Below are positions 20,370 through 31,377 of a stretch of DNA of 41,488 bases, piece by piece. Within the stretch, counting starts at the first letter, position 1; every line of letters starts with the position of its first letter. The stretch spans positions 7,154 to 48,641 of the forward strand of contig LRSR01004746.1 in NCBI GenBank assembly GCA_001579985.1, read 5' to 3'. The translations under genes were made by a program, and so were the position numbers. The notes under the pieces were generated by a model that saw only the letters and a program-made list of their open reading frames with translations, was not told where the DNA came from and did not search any database. This DNA is from Hypsibius dujardini (Eukaryota > Tardigrada > Eutardigrada > Parachela > Hypsibiidae).

Positions 20370-21350
20370 TTACTTTTGTTCCTTCGACGCGTAGTGGAAG
20401 ACTGGCGATGATTAACGGCTTCATCTTTACAAAGCACAGGGCTGGGTCAGATTCGGTTCCCAGTTCTTGGCGCTGTCAGCAATCATCTTGCACCGCGAAA
20501 CTACGTCTGAACAGCAATAACGACAATATGGTATTTCATTCGACGCACAACCAAGTCGCAGTTGCACGAAAAGCGCAGGCGAAGGTTGCATTACAGGTAA
20601 AATGACGAAAATCGACCGAATTTTCATATTTGAAAGTCTTTATGCAAATATTTGTTTTTGATATTTAAAACGAGTCTGGTGACAAGAAGCAATACTATCG
20701 TCACTTTTCTATAATTAGTAATCGCTAAAGTTAAAGTTATTGTTAAGTCTGAACACATGATTGATTGTGATATGAATGTTCTGTAGGAGATGAAACGCTG
20801 GGCGCACAGAGCTTTGATAAGCCGTCACAAATTCAACTGACGGTGTTCAGATCTCTTCCGCTCATCGTCACTTTACAGTTCCGTAAACCGAAGACAACTG
20901 GCAAAGGAATAGAGCTGATTCGAAAGGCACAGGGTGCACCTCTACCGGCGCCGGCGACAGTGGCGGACGTCGTGTTGTCTCCGTACTTTGACCACACCCA
21001 CCGAGGTGACAACTTCCTTCTTAAGGACTCAGGCCCGGCGGACCCAAAACGTTGGATTATGTTCGGCACAAAGGACAATGTTCAGGTCTTAGCCCGCAGT
21101 AACACCTGCCTAGGTGATAGCACATTCTAAGCTGTGGACACAGCTCTGCACGATCCACGCCATCGTTCACGAAGCTGTCTTCCCTTTCACCTATACCCTC
21201 TTAATGGAAAAGCCGAGGAAGGCATACAAAGAAGTTCTTAGTGAGCTTCGAACTATCATTCGTCAGCTTGGGCCCGAATATGCAAACTGTTCTGGTCCGC
21301 AAATGATGTTGATTGACTTTTTAAACTGCAATGATTGGTGCCTATTCTGA
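20370..21350 (+). pseudogene. FLYWCH zinc finger plus MULE transposase, broken
   Basis: Exon-like segment 20370-20596 (acceptor GGCACAG, donor CAG/GTAAAA) carries a FLYWCH-type finger: GFIFTKH, then W-R-C-x4-C, then H-x2-H in VFHSTHN. From about 20787 (acceptor CTGTAG) the text continues with LPLIVTLQF.., FLLKDSGP and RWIMFGT, then LGDSTF. This is the Mutator-like DDE start, where Asp of D-G/S-TF is catalytic. There the frame stops (TAA near 21128) and continues one frame over as LWTQLCTIHAIVHEAVFPFTY..., ending in QMMLIDF (second Asp) at 21350. The splice phases between the two segments do not match. There is at least one frameshift and the C-terminal half is missing. FLYWCH-MULE fusions are a known animal transposon type. 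Confidence 0.7.
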
Positions 21351-21420
21351 AATTTTCTCGGCAACGGAAATGCAAGGTAAGTGTAACTGAATGGGGAGAG
21401 GGACGAGTCAACTTTTTGTT

Positions 21421-21640
21421 AACTTATGAGGGGGTGCAGGGGGCGGAGCCTCCGCTGAAGATCACGGGGGCGATGCCCCCTTAATATAAATTTATTTCGA
21501 GTGAAATATTGTTATCTAATTATTTACTTTTTTTGCGGGGGCGGAGTCCCTTCAATATCAATTCTTTCCGATAAAAGTGCTGTTATTTTAATTAATTAGT
21601 TTTGAGGGTCATGGGGGTGGAGCCTCCTTCTTATAAGTGT
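21421..21640. repeat. GGGGGCGGAGCCTCC motif cluster
   Basis: Three or four copies of a G-rich palindromic word (GGGGCGGAGCCTCC, GGGGGCGATGCCCCC, GGGGCGGAGTCCC, GGGGTGGAGCCTCC), spaced by AT-rich sequence. Each can fold as a short hairpin. Function unknown; it may be the tail of the MULE element or a separate family. Confidence 0.65.
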
Positions 21641-21956
21641 ATTTAGCTGCTGTAACTACTACAAAAATGATTTTATATAACTCGACCTCAGGGGTCCTGT
21701 GAAGTGTTGACTGTGTGCAAAATCTGTAACAATATTTCTGTCTCGCTCAGGTTGTAACTTTCATTTCGGACAAGCGGTTAATCGGCACATCGCTTCATTG
21801 GACTTATCGACGCGCTATAACGACGACTTTAATTTTTGAACTAAGGTCAAGATGATGGTCGCTCTCGCTTTTGCCCCCCCCCCGCCGAGGACGTTGTGGA
21901 ATCGTGGGAGATGCTGCAGGCTAGTCTTGTTGCGCCGTTTTTGAGTCTCAAATTTG

Positions 21957-23340
21957 CATTAATTAAAGGAAATCACTATAGTCCCACCCTTTCCCACCTT
22001 TTTCACTATGGTCCCACCCTTTTAATTTAATTATTTTATTTTCCCCACCCTTTTAAGATATATTACTCATTGATGGAACGATTGAAATCCAAGAGCCAAA
22101 CAATTTCCAATAGTTTATTAGTACTCTGACTGTAGGATCGAGACAAAATGAGTGAGAGTGGCAGCTCCGTCGCAGATGACGGGAACCGCTCACAAGGGAA
22201 TTTTGCATCTCTGGAAGGCGAAATGTTTCACATTTTTTTAGTTTGTTATGTGCATATAACTTAGTTCTCAATATTTTAATCGAAAAAAAAATACAAATGC
22301 CTCCTAACATTTTTTAAAAATCAAAAACCAATCCGCGGTGGTACATAGGGGGCGCTCTCAACGTTACTGGAAATGTCTTTCGTTGATCGTTGTATTTATC
22401 GACGCTATACGCAATGGCGGCTGCAACGCCATTGATTGATCGATTTCAGTTCTTCTTTAGTTTTGGCATAAAGCGTGCAATTGATTGTTGAATTTTTGGT
22501 ATTACCTTGGAATAATTATTACTAAACTTCAACCGCATAATAGCATTATTCGTGAAAGTAAATACTAACCCTTGTCCCACAGCCTATGTTTGTGTTTCAC
22601 ATTTCATACTAAATTAAATATTCAAATGGTTTCGATTACAGTAATTTAGTAACGGCCGCAAACAAGCCAGTGTATTCGCTCGTGTCAACGAATAGTTCAA
22701 TCAATGCACGCGACATGTGGTAACATTGAGAGCGCCCCCTATGTACCACCGCAAACTGGTTTTTGATTTTTAAAAAATGTTAGAAGGCATTTGTATTTTT
22801 TTTTCAATTGTAATATTGAGAACTAAGTTAAACACACACAATAAAATTAAAAAAAGTGGAAAATTTCGCCTTCCAGAGATGCAAAATTCCCTTGTCAGAT
22901 GACAATGAAGCTATTTCCGACTTGGAACAAACAGGCTCCCAAAAAGTGGAGCAGCTTTACCAACCAAAGATATCGGTAGCGAAAGATCTCAAGAACCGGT
23001 ATGCTTCATATGCTGATTGGGAAACTGATTCAGACCGGAGAGTTCTCGGTCTGTCAAAAATGCAGAGGTCGGAAGCCAAATAACGAGTGGACCATCATCA
23101 AGGCGGATATCCTGATCGATTGTCACGAAGCCGCCATAATTAGAAAAAATCTTGTAACCGCTAAAACAATCCGTATTTAGTCTCGTGGTGTTCGATTTTA
23201 TCTGTAATAAATCAAGAACAGTCATCCGTTCCATTATTCAACTTTATTCAAATTGAAAAACAAAAAGGATGGGACTATAGTGTAAGGGTGGGACTGTAGT
23301 GAAAGGGTGGGAGAAGGGTGGGACAATAGTGGTACCCTTA
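21957..23340. mobile_element. Foldback-type element with CACTATAGTCCCACCCTT repeat ends
   Basis: The left end (21957-22056) carries TTAATTAAAGG followed by two or three copies of CACTATAGTCCCACCC-like units. The right end (about 23265-23345) has the complements, four copies of GGGTGGGACTATAGTG-like units followed by CCCTTAATTATT. Inside is a second inverted repeat (22192-22895). Tandemly repeated inverted ends are typical of foldback elements. Frames at 22053-22310 minus and 22856-23083 plus begin in the repeat and are not accepted as genes. No transposase is visible, so it is non-autonomous. Confidence 0.7.
22192..22895. repeat. Inner inverted repeat, arms about 180 bp
   Basis: Bases 22192-22374 and 22722-22895 are reverse complements with some indels (shared words: CAAGGGAATTTTGCATCTCTGG or its complement, and GGTGGTACATAGGGGGCGCTCTCAA). 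The 350-base centre is unique and non-coding. Because it lies within the larger foldback element, it may be a separate nested insertion. Confidence 0.8.
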
Positions 23341-23494
23341 ATTATTTTAGTTTAAATTTTATATTTATTAATAAATAGTTACTATAGTAAAAATTTTTTG
23401 CAAACAAATTAAAACTGTTTTTAATATACGAATACTAATCGTACACCATGGATATATTTCATAGTAAGGGCAAGAAGTACAACACTTTTTATTG

Positions 23495-23740
23495 CTTAGT
23501 GCAGTATCAGCACTATACCTATACAGTAACTCCATAACTCCAACTCCATCATAGTCCCCGGTACCCCTCTACCTGATAGTACTATACCTATACAATAACT
23601 CCATAACTCCAACTCCATAAGGGCCCCCGCTACCCCTCGACCTGACAGTACTGTTCCTATACAGTACAGTAACTCCATAACTCCAACTCCATATCGATAT
23701 TTCACATCAATTTATAAGCTTTGTGTCAAAACTCGCCAGT
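23495..23740 (-). repeat. Minisatellite family, copy 3
   Basis: Three units of CTATACAGTAACTCCATAACTCCAACTCCAT with GGTACCCCTCGACCTGACAGTACT linkers, followed by the flank GTCAAAACTCGCCAGTA. It is the inverted counterpart of copy 1 (13510-13735). The first exon of the next gene starts two bases after the flank. Confidence 0.85.
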
Positions 23741-23741
23741 A

Positions 23742-25265
23742 ATGGTCCTGGACTCTAGTGAATGGTATGGCGGCCTTTCCAATCAAATCCACATCGCTGT
23801 GGATAGCTCGGGAATAATGGACTTCGACAGTTTGACTGGCTACTTTGAGGCTGAAGTCTTTCCCAATCTTGTCGCGAAAACGGTAAAGTAACTACATTGA
23901 TATTTTTTTCTGTCTGTCGGCCTGTCTGGCTGTGTCTGTTTGTTTTTCTGCTTATCTGGATGACTTCCTGTCTACCTGCTGGTTTTGCTGCATACTTGTT
24001 TCAGTTAAACATATTATTATCATTGCAGAGTGTGATTTTTTTGAAGGTCACTAGTCGCACGTCTACAACACCAAGCTTTTGGAGCTGTGTATCGAGGTGA
24101 GGACATGTCGGACATCTATGCATAGAAAAACTGATCTACACAGGTGGCATAAACCTTGCATTACACTCGTCACATGGCTGTTGTACACAGCTCCGAGTTG
24201 AAGTGCTTAATTCGGTCAGCGCAAAGTTTTTGTCACGTATGTATACCGACAAGCTAACAAGCTATAACAAAATTAAAAAAACTAGTAAATGTTTTCCTGT
24301 CTTTAATCGTTTAAGTTCTAAAACCATTACGAGCATCTTATTTATTATTTTATTATGAATATATGTTTTTCATTTTTTTTTGTTATTATAGTAATCTAGA
24401 ATAGTAAGAATAATGAAATCTATTATAATAACAACTATTAGTTTAATTATTATTTTGTGTTTTTTTTCCAACGCAATGTCCGAATAATCTGTCTGGCTGT
24501 CGGGCAGACCACTTGACTTCAACCGCTGGATGCGAAAGATTTCGGCGGATTGAACAAAAATTACAGCGATAACATCCGAAAAATCCCTGTGGAAAACGGT
24601 GATATTTTGTGTTTTCTGCGTAAAAACGTTCCTTTTGCATTTTTTTGTCAATTAACTGGCCACTGGTTTTCAAGGAGCCCGCTTTATCAGCAAAATGCAT
24701 CGACATCAAACAACAAGCAGAGACCTTTACCGAAATCACGGAACTTCTTATGTCAAACATCCCTGAATTGCCAACAAGTCGAGCGGAGCTGTTGTCCCTC
24801 TCCTTGACAAAAGCTACAGCAAGTAAGTATAAGTAAATAGCAGACAATTTTGTAACTTTGTGCGCTCTCTTCATTTGGATCACTTGAATTTAATATACAC
24901 ATTGTTTTTCTTTTCATTTAGACCAGCCTCTGATTGGAACTTGTGTAGTCGACTGGGCGCAAACTTTCATCCGGAACGCCATGAAAAAGACCCGAGTCTT
25001 GAAGAACAGCCTGATGCGGTTTGAAAGTGGCGCGGCAGTGGACACACCGCAGTTCATCAAGACGCTGGAAGAATTGGATGCAGCGCGAGCGAAAAAGAAA
25101 CTGACAAATCCAAAGCAACCGCAAGCCAAACTCAGGAAAACTTTGCTGGCTAAAAAACCGGTTGTTTGTAAGAAGAAACTGGATTCTCCGGGGGTTAAAC
25201 TTACTTTGCGCTGCAAAATAGTCGAAAATAAAGATACAGCTCGAAAATTAAAAAACACAACGTGA
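23742..25265 (+). CDS. Four-exon gene of unknown function, Lys-rich C-terminus
   Basis: Model: exons 23742-23882 (ATG start, donor ACG/GTAAAG), 24055-24096 (donor GAG/GTGAGG), 24675-24822 (acceptor GTTTTCAAG, donor AA/GTAAGT) and 24922-25265 (acceptor TTCATTTAG, TGA stop). Every junction keeps the frame, giving about 224 residues. The last junction is the best: strong sites, phase 1, continuous text across it. Exon 2 could instead start at 24029 after ATTGCAG, but then the downstream phase fails. The N-terminus is acidic (for example FDSLTGYFEAEVFPNL). The last 70 residues are very basic with KKK/KK clusters, suggesting nuclear or nucleic-acid association. I recognise no domain, and it is unrelated to the repeat-arm proteins. 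Confidence 0.55.
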
Positions 25266-26564
25266 TATCTCAGATTCGATACCCTAATCTCCGTGGCACT
25301 TTAGAAACCTAGGTGATGGGCGCGCCACTTGTTGTTCTCACTAAATTAGGGTGACCAGAATTAGGCCAGATTCCTCGTACTGGTACTGCCTTGTTGTGGA
25401 AGTAAACAGTTAGCTTTTCCAAAAAGCCGTTCACGCTTCTTTTCCTCAAATACTGCTACTGTGCAAAGGTTCCTAAATAAGTAATTAAACCTTTTTTTTT
25501 TTGGGAGTGTGTTGGGTATCTGGACTGTTTTGGCTATGATTATAATACCGGAACCTCTGTTGAGTTATTAATAATTAAAAAAAATAGAATTCGAAAAGTG
25601 GGAGAACATACGTGTTGACAGAAACTCGCAGCGGCAGTCTGTTCAGATTCAATCCATTATTTTTATTTTATCGCGAATCTTTTGCTTTTGAGCTGGACCA
25701 AAATTTGAAACAGCCAAAAAGGGAGGGATCATTCTGCCTTCTGAAAACATTAGAACACAAAAATTTTGAACTTGCACCAGCTGGAAAGTTAAGGGCTGAA
25801 TTCGGGGAAGATGTCATTTCTAACGGGTACAGAAAATGGCTAGAACCTGACTTTGTAAACTCAGTGCTTCACACTTTATTGTTCCATCACTTCAGACCAG
25901 GGATTATTTTAGTGTAGGACATTACGCAAAACGTGTGAGATTAAATGGCCTTAATGTAACACATTTTTTTGGAATTCTTATTGCAATTCCCAGGATCTTC
26001 GACTAAAAGTGTTCAGTTTTTTACCATTCCTAGTTTTCGTATGCTAGATTCAGTGATAAAAACGAGGGCAAGCGCGCGAAGTGCGAGCTTAAAAAAATTG
26101 TGACCGGGTTTGTGTTACATTAAAGATCCTGTTAAAATAATCCTTGCTCCAGACTGAGCATAAAATGAGACCAAATTTTTCAGTTTAATTACATATTGCA
26201 ATGTTATGCCAATAATGCAAAGTAAACTTACAATTTCAAATTCTGAACGACGATGTCTCAGCAGATTCCAACCAAAAGGATCCATGATCCACTCTTCTTT
26301 AATCCCATCTATTCAATCGTACAGTCAAACAAAAGACAATCAGTTTTTTTAAAGTTTATTATTAATTCATTCGAACCTAAGCAAGGCAGTACTGCCAGAC
26401 AAGCATATCACAGTATTCAGGGCAAGAACCAAACTGGCTGAGTTTAGGTCGTGCAGGTCAACCGAAGGTGCTCAGCGAGCTCAAAATGTTTTCATACCTC
26501 AATCGCTTATCGAAATTTGATTGCTCATTAGCGACTTAAACCCCTTTATCATGATTCTCTAATT
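25266..26564. other. No supported gene
   Basis: An open frame at 25612-25917 (no ATG, starts at GTG) looks moderately protein-like but has no domain or splice context. The rest is AT-rich. A short dispersed word related to 16079 lies at 25350-25385. Confidence 0.4.
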
Positions 26565-26770
26565 TTTCAAGTGAGTCCCTACCACAATTGCACAGCTGCC
26601 GTTACATTTTCGAAAGTCCTTGCCAATTTCTTTTTGCATTTATTTTCAGAATCTCAGAACATTATCGGAAAAATGGGGAGAGGAAGGGTTTTACTGCGCA
26701 ATAGGGAAAGTCAAACCACGCATTAGGTCCAACAACCATCGTTCACTGACAACAATCACACCGTACAGGG
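26565..26770 (+). repeat. Direct dispersed repeat, copy 2
   Basis: Counterpart of 19150-19405. It runs from AAGTGAGTCCCTACCACAATT through CATTATCGGAAAAA and TTTTACTGCGCAATAGGGAAA to CATCGTTCACTGACAACAATC. About 45 bases present in the first copy are missing near the middle. Confidence 0.75.
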
Positions 26771-27105
26771 TACGTATAAAGCATGGTAATTGTAGTTTAT
26801 AGTTTGTAATTTTCCTTAGTATTTAGTAGTTTCGTAGTTGTATTTTTCAGTTGCAGTTTTTATTAAGTAATTACGTAGTTGTACTTTATAACTATATTAT
26901 AATTCGTATTTACTTAGTTTTAACTTTTTTTTCAGTTCATAAGAATAGAATTGGACTAATATCACATACTAATCATGAATATACAGTTTTTTTAATACAG
27001 GCTGAACGATTGCCATATTGTGTATAATGATTGATAATATATTTTATATGAATAGATAACTTTTTGTTAGCGAATGTAGACTTGTAGACTAAAATAGGGT
27101 ATGTT
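26771..27105. repeat. AT-rich GTAGTTGTA-type degenerate tandem tract
   Basis: Loose repeats of GTAGTT(T)GTATTTT words up to about 26930, then plain AT-rich sequence to the repeat-arm junction at 27106. No gene. Confidence 0.5.
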
Positions 27106-27454
27106 ACTTGTTTGCGTAACGTGATGCAGTACTAACAGTCTTTGGACTACCTACTAATAAATCTGGAAACGATTTCGTATGGGGAGAGGGACTGCTCGAC
27201 TTGAGTCAACATGTGATCATATAACAGTTAATCAGGTGATGGGGGTATGGAATGTGTTTTCGCATCGACCGATTATTCACAACAATTGGGTACAATACGG
27301 ATGCACTGTGATAAGTTATCATAGGCACGAACTGCTTAAAATGGTTAGCCGTCTGTGAGAATGAGTTCATAATCAAACTGATGGAAACGCTTTTAGCATA
27401 TTTAGCTCCTTCACGAATAGACGTGTAACAATCCTTTCTGTAATTCACTTCAAC

Positions 27455-29164
27455 ATGTACGAATTCGTATTGGAAACGGTGAATCTGATTTATTCGCTGC
27501 GAGGAGCAGGCCTGTCGAGTGAGGAGATCAACAATGAAAAATGGTTTTCTACAGCGATGACATGGATGAATTTGGAAACTCCATCCTTTAGAAAATCTGA
27601 ACTGATAAATACCATGTTAGCACAAGCTGCTTCGCTCCGAAATCCGAGTCTACCCGCTACAGGTTTCACCAAAATTGGCGAATCAGATGTCAAAATGATT
27701 GCCGCTGCAAAAACAGCTTACTGCAACTTTTTGACCAATGTGCCCATGACTTCTCCTGCCCCGATCAAAGGAGCAGAGCTGAATGCGGTCTTCAGCCAAC
27801 TGGTACAGACAGTGATAAGCCTCTGCCCATCGGAGGAGGATATCCAGACAGCAAAAGACTTACACCTCAATGTGAGTTTGGACGACTTTAAAGAATGGAG
27901 CGGCTTTGTGAGTGCGAGCTTGGGGACGGCAGCTTTTCTACGATGTGCCGATATGTACCATCAAACGCAAGGTGTCACAAACTGCAGTCAACTTAAAGCC
28001 TGTAGAAAGATATTGGATCGCGTGGAAGCGCAGGTTAGAAACTGCGAGCGGGTGATGGGTCGAACTGTGCAACTGCTGGAGATGGCGTTTGTTTTCCCAA
28101 CAACGACCAGTCCCCACAGTGCCTTAAAAGAGGTTTTGAGCTGTGTGCTGAAAGACGCTGACCAATTTTTCACAACAGGCACACTTGCCGGCCTCGTCAG
28201 GAAAACCCTTCAGAGGGCCTTTCCAGCCTTTACCTGGTCGATCATCGTGTCGGCGGGGGCGGCGGAACCCGAGCTTGTCATGGACTCAAACTACCGCTCC
28301 ATTCTCTGGTGCCAAGAACTGGAGAAGCCAGCTGACGGAATGGTGCGCGAAATCAAGAGTATTTCCCGCGGGGTGGGCGGGAATGGCTACGTTCTCTGCA
28401 GAATTGCACGTTCGGCAGCGACAAGTTCGCTGAGAGTACTGATTTTCTGGACCAAACCAGTTGAAGCTCTGCAGCAGGTCTCCGTGTTAAAGGTCAACCA
28501 TAGACTCCGGGAACTTTGGGCCAAGGATGAGGTGCTGCGTCACGTCTGCAGCTCCAACCGGCCGGGGGACATTTATCGGTTGACCGGTCGAATGACGGAC
28601 CCCGGCCTAGGCTTTGTCTACGCCCTTGGTGTGCAGTGTGGCGACTTGAGTTATGCCAGCAGCACCGACAACCTGGAGCTGCAGTCTCCGCTGTTGTTTC
28701 TGAAGAACGGCGGCCAGGGTGCTTTGCTGGTTCTACCGGCAAATTCACATTTCCGGGACGACGGTCCGTCGGACTTTGAGAGAAATCCACAGGCTGTTTC
28801 GTCGGGTGCCGCGGCCCCGGAGAGGCACTTTCTCCGGCTGGACCAATCACCGAATCATTCCAACTTGACAACCGTGACTGGCCAGGCAGATCACGGCATA
28901 GAGCTCGAGGAATGTGACAGTGCCTATGTTTCAGCCGAATTGGACCATGCTGCCGCCGTCGCGATTGTAGAGTCCAGGTGGCGCGAAAGTTTCGACTCCG
29001 GAATGGGCTCATCTCCCAGTTTGCCCGCCTCACCACATGCGATCCTGTCGAGAGACACACCCTCGTCCGGATCGCCCCGTGGCAATCCGGAGGACCAGCA
29101 CCTTTTGAAGATGTTATTATCTCTGCATCTTTTTCCGCAAACACTTGATGATTCTACAGCATAA
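27455..29164 (+). CDS. 569-residue protein of unknown family, arm copy 2
   Basis: This is the intact second copy of the gene at 8419-10128, with the same 569-residue product from ATG at 27455 to TAA at 29164. It has the same domain layout: N-terminal helical part, FPAFTWSIIV core and disordered Ser/Pro tail. Its 5' side keeps 349 bases of the shared divergent promoter region and then enters unrelated AT-rich DNA, so the divergent partner gene is absent here. This suggests that the left locus, which still has the partner, is the ancestral arrangement. If both copies are expressed, dosage is doubled. If the arm pair is an assembly product of two alleles, there is only one gene. Confidence 0.85.
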   Translation: MYEFVLETVNLIYSLRGAGLSSEEINNEKWFSTAMTWMNLETPSFRKSELINTMLAQAASLRNPSLPATGFTKIGESDVKMIAAAKTAYCNFLTNVPMTSPAPIKGAELNAVFSQLVQTVISLCPSEEDIQTAKDLHLNVSLDDFKEWSGFVSASLGTAAFLRCADMYHQTQGVTNCSQLKACRKILDRVEAQVRNCERVMGRTVQLLEMAFVFPTTTSPHSALKEVLSCVLKDADQFFTTGTLAGLVRKTLQRAFPAFTWSIIVSAGAAEPELVMDSNYRSILWCQELEKPADGMVREIKSISRGVGGNGYVLCRIARSAATSSLRVLIFWTKPVEALQQVSVLKVNHRLRELWAKDEVLRHVCSSNRPGDIYRLTGRMTDPGLGFVYALGVQCGDLSYASSTDNLELQSPLLFLKNGGQGALLVLPANSHFRDDGPSDFERNPQAVSSGAAAPERHFLRLDQSPNHSNLTTVTGQADHGIELEECDSAYVSAELDHAAAVAIVESRWRESFDSGMGSSPSLPASPHAILSRDTPSSGSPRGNPEDQHLLKMLLSLHLFPQTLDDSTA

Positions 29165-31142
29165 ACAACGATAGCTGGGCTGTGAGGGAGTTAACAGTCA
29201 CACACGATGCTTTGCCTAATTGCTATTTTACAAACCTCGGACACCATTTTTTGATTTGAGGCGTTCATTTAAGACATAGCTATTTCCCACATCTTACTCT
29301 CAATACTCGTTGCTGAGCATTCTTTTTCCAGTTCATAAGTTGCTGCCCAATTAAACTGGAAACGCATTTTTTCAAGCTTCGATTAAAGGTTACATAATTT
29401 CCATCCATGTTCCTAAGCTTTCCATCAGTTTTCATTGAACTCCGGCTAATAAATCATTAATTTAGCAACTGCGTATCAATCAAGATCAGTTGGTACAAAC
29501 TTCTGATCATAACTTGGGCAGCCGAGCTCTGGTCAGCATGACGAGGCCTTTACTCCGTCAAATGAACCAATACTACAAAAACGACATTACGACACATACG
29601 CGGTGAAAATAAAATGTTGTTAGCTCGAGCAGGTGCGTAATTTACCTTTTCCTGGGATGGGAAGGGAAGGTGTGGAAGGAAGGGGCATTGTTTATCAAAC
29701 AAAGAAACAAAGAAAAGAGTGTGGGAGAACCTAGTCATTAAATAAATGTGAAGGGCTATCAAATTGGTTTTCTCAAAATATTTATAACCTAGGTCGTTCC
29801 AGCTTCAAGAGGCAAGTAAACAGACAGATGGACAGACAGGCTGTTTTGTCAGTTTTTTCGGTAGGTCTTGAGCTCGTATCGCGTTATATCATGCTGACAT
29901 CGTTAATAGACAGTTTTTCTGGCACAGCGAAGCTTCAATTCAGATACAAAACTGATTTTGTCTGAAAATTTACAGCACCTTTATAGGTCGCCTGGATATT
30001 GGACCTCTTTTACATCTTCAATTTTTAACTCTCTGGGGGCGTGTGCGTTTAATTAAGATCACTTTTTTGTCGAACTGGGCTCGTTTAGTCAATTCTTAAC
30101 CGATACCAATGAGACCAAAACGTTTGATCTTATAAATGTTCAGGCTACATAAATTAAAAAACTGTTTTCAAAAATGTCATCGGGAAGAGTACGATTTGAG
30201 GTGATTCCAAAAGGAATCACTCCTGTGACGGTCATTACTGAAACATTTCTCCCACTAGCAGCAATATTTTTCAGACTTTCGAAATTGGCAGTTCATGAGT
30301 AATCTTTAATGGCCAAAGTAATTTTTTTTGAAAGACGATCGAAGTTAGCGTCAATAGCTAGTGTCAATGATGTCAATCTTCACAGTGATGAGGATAGGAG
30401 CAAGTGTAATTTGTATTTGGCAAGATAAAAAATATTTAGTTTTAGTTTAACGAGCTTGATTAACAACACATTCGTTGAGCACTGTAAAATGCATGATCTG
30501 ATACTGCGTAGTACGGAACTCTCACATGCTTTTCCGCGCCTAACCGTTAAACACTTGCTTTTTTGCCCTTTTTGATTTCGAAGTTTCTTTACGACTGATT
30601 TTAACGGAATACTTTTTTTTTATTTTGTTAATAGAGATTGTTTTAAACTCGAAAAGGTACATCATGTATTCTATTTTTCTCTAAGAACGTCACAATGGTA
30701 TTCTCAACTTAACTCCAGTGACCGTTTTAATTCAAACTTAAAATTGCCTAAATTATTTTGAAACACGTTAAAATTACAAGCTTATGCCCGCCTCTGGCTC
30801 GCCTTATCTTGGTATATCATGGAATATATTATACTTTTTCTATCACGGAATTTGATTTATCCTGAACTTAAATTCGAATTCAAATTGGATTTGGTAGTCA
30901 AATCTAATTTTTTCGAATTTCAATTTTGAGGGATGAAGCTTTGCTTTTACCGCAGTTACTCTCCTTTCTCATCGCTATAATACAACGTGGTTTTACTCTG
31001 ACTCTCTACGAGAGAACCACGTAATTAATAAATAAATGAATAAATGAAATTTTTTTTTCTTTTAACTCGAACGGTTAACTGTGCGATTGTAGACAATCTT
31101 GCTATACCTATGGTACAACCAGTATGTCTGGTATAACAGCGG
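29165..31142. other. Non-coding part of the right arm
   Basis: Mirror of 6441-8418. It carries the same non-genic frames and a short CAGACAGATGGACAGACAGG tract near 29820. Substitutions relative to the left arm appear only beyond about 30500. Confidence 0.5.
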
Positions 31143-31340
31143 TCTCGGTTTCAGACAGACAGACAGCCATACATGCAGACAAACAAACAGACAGACATAC
31201 AGACAGACATGCAAACACATAGACAAACAGACAGAGAGGCAGGCAGAGAAGCAGACGGACAGATAAACAAACAAACAAACAGAGAGACGGAGAGACATAC
31301 AGGAAGACAAACAGACAAACAGACAAATAGACGTTGCCTC
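31143..31340. repeat. (CAGA)n microsatellite, right arm
   Basis: Reverse complement of the TCTG tract at 6255-6440, with several substitutions, as expected for a fast-evolving simple repeat near the more diverged outer end of the arms. Confidence 0.95.
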
Positions 31341-31377
31341 AAGTCCGTTAGGATCAGGGATTTTTACTAAGTAGATT

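Larger units (their letters stand above)
27106..31377 (-). repeat. Right arm of the 4.27-kb inverted repeat
   Basis: Reverse complement of 6208-10477. The inner junction begins ACTTGTTTGCG and the outer junction ends CTAAGTAGATT. The arm is two bases longer than its partner, through small indels in homopolymers. The spacer between the arms is 16,628 bases. The flanks outside and inside are unrelated to those of the left arm. Confidence 0.95.
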
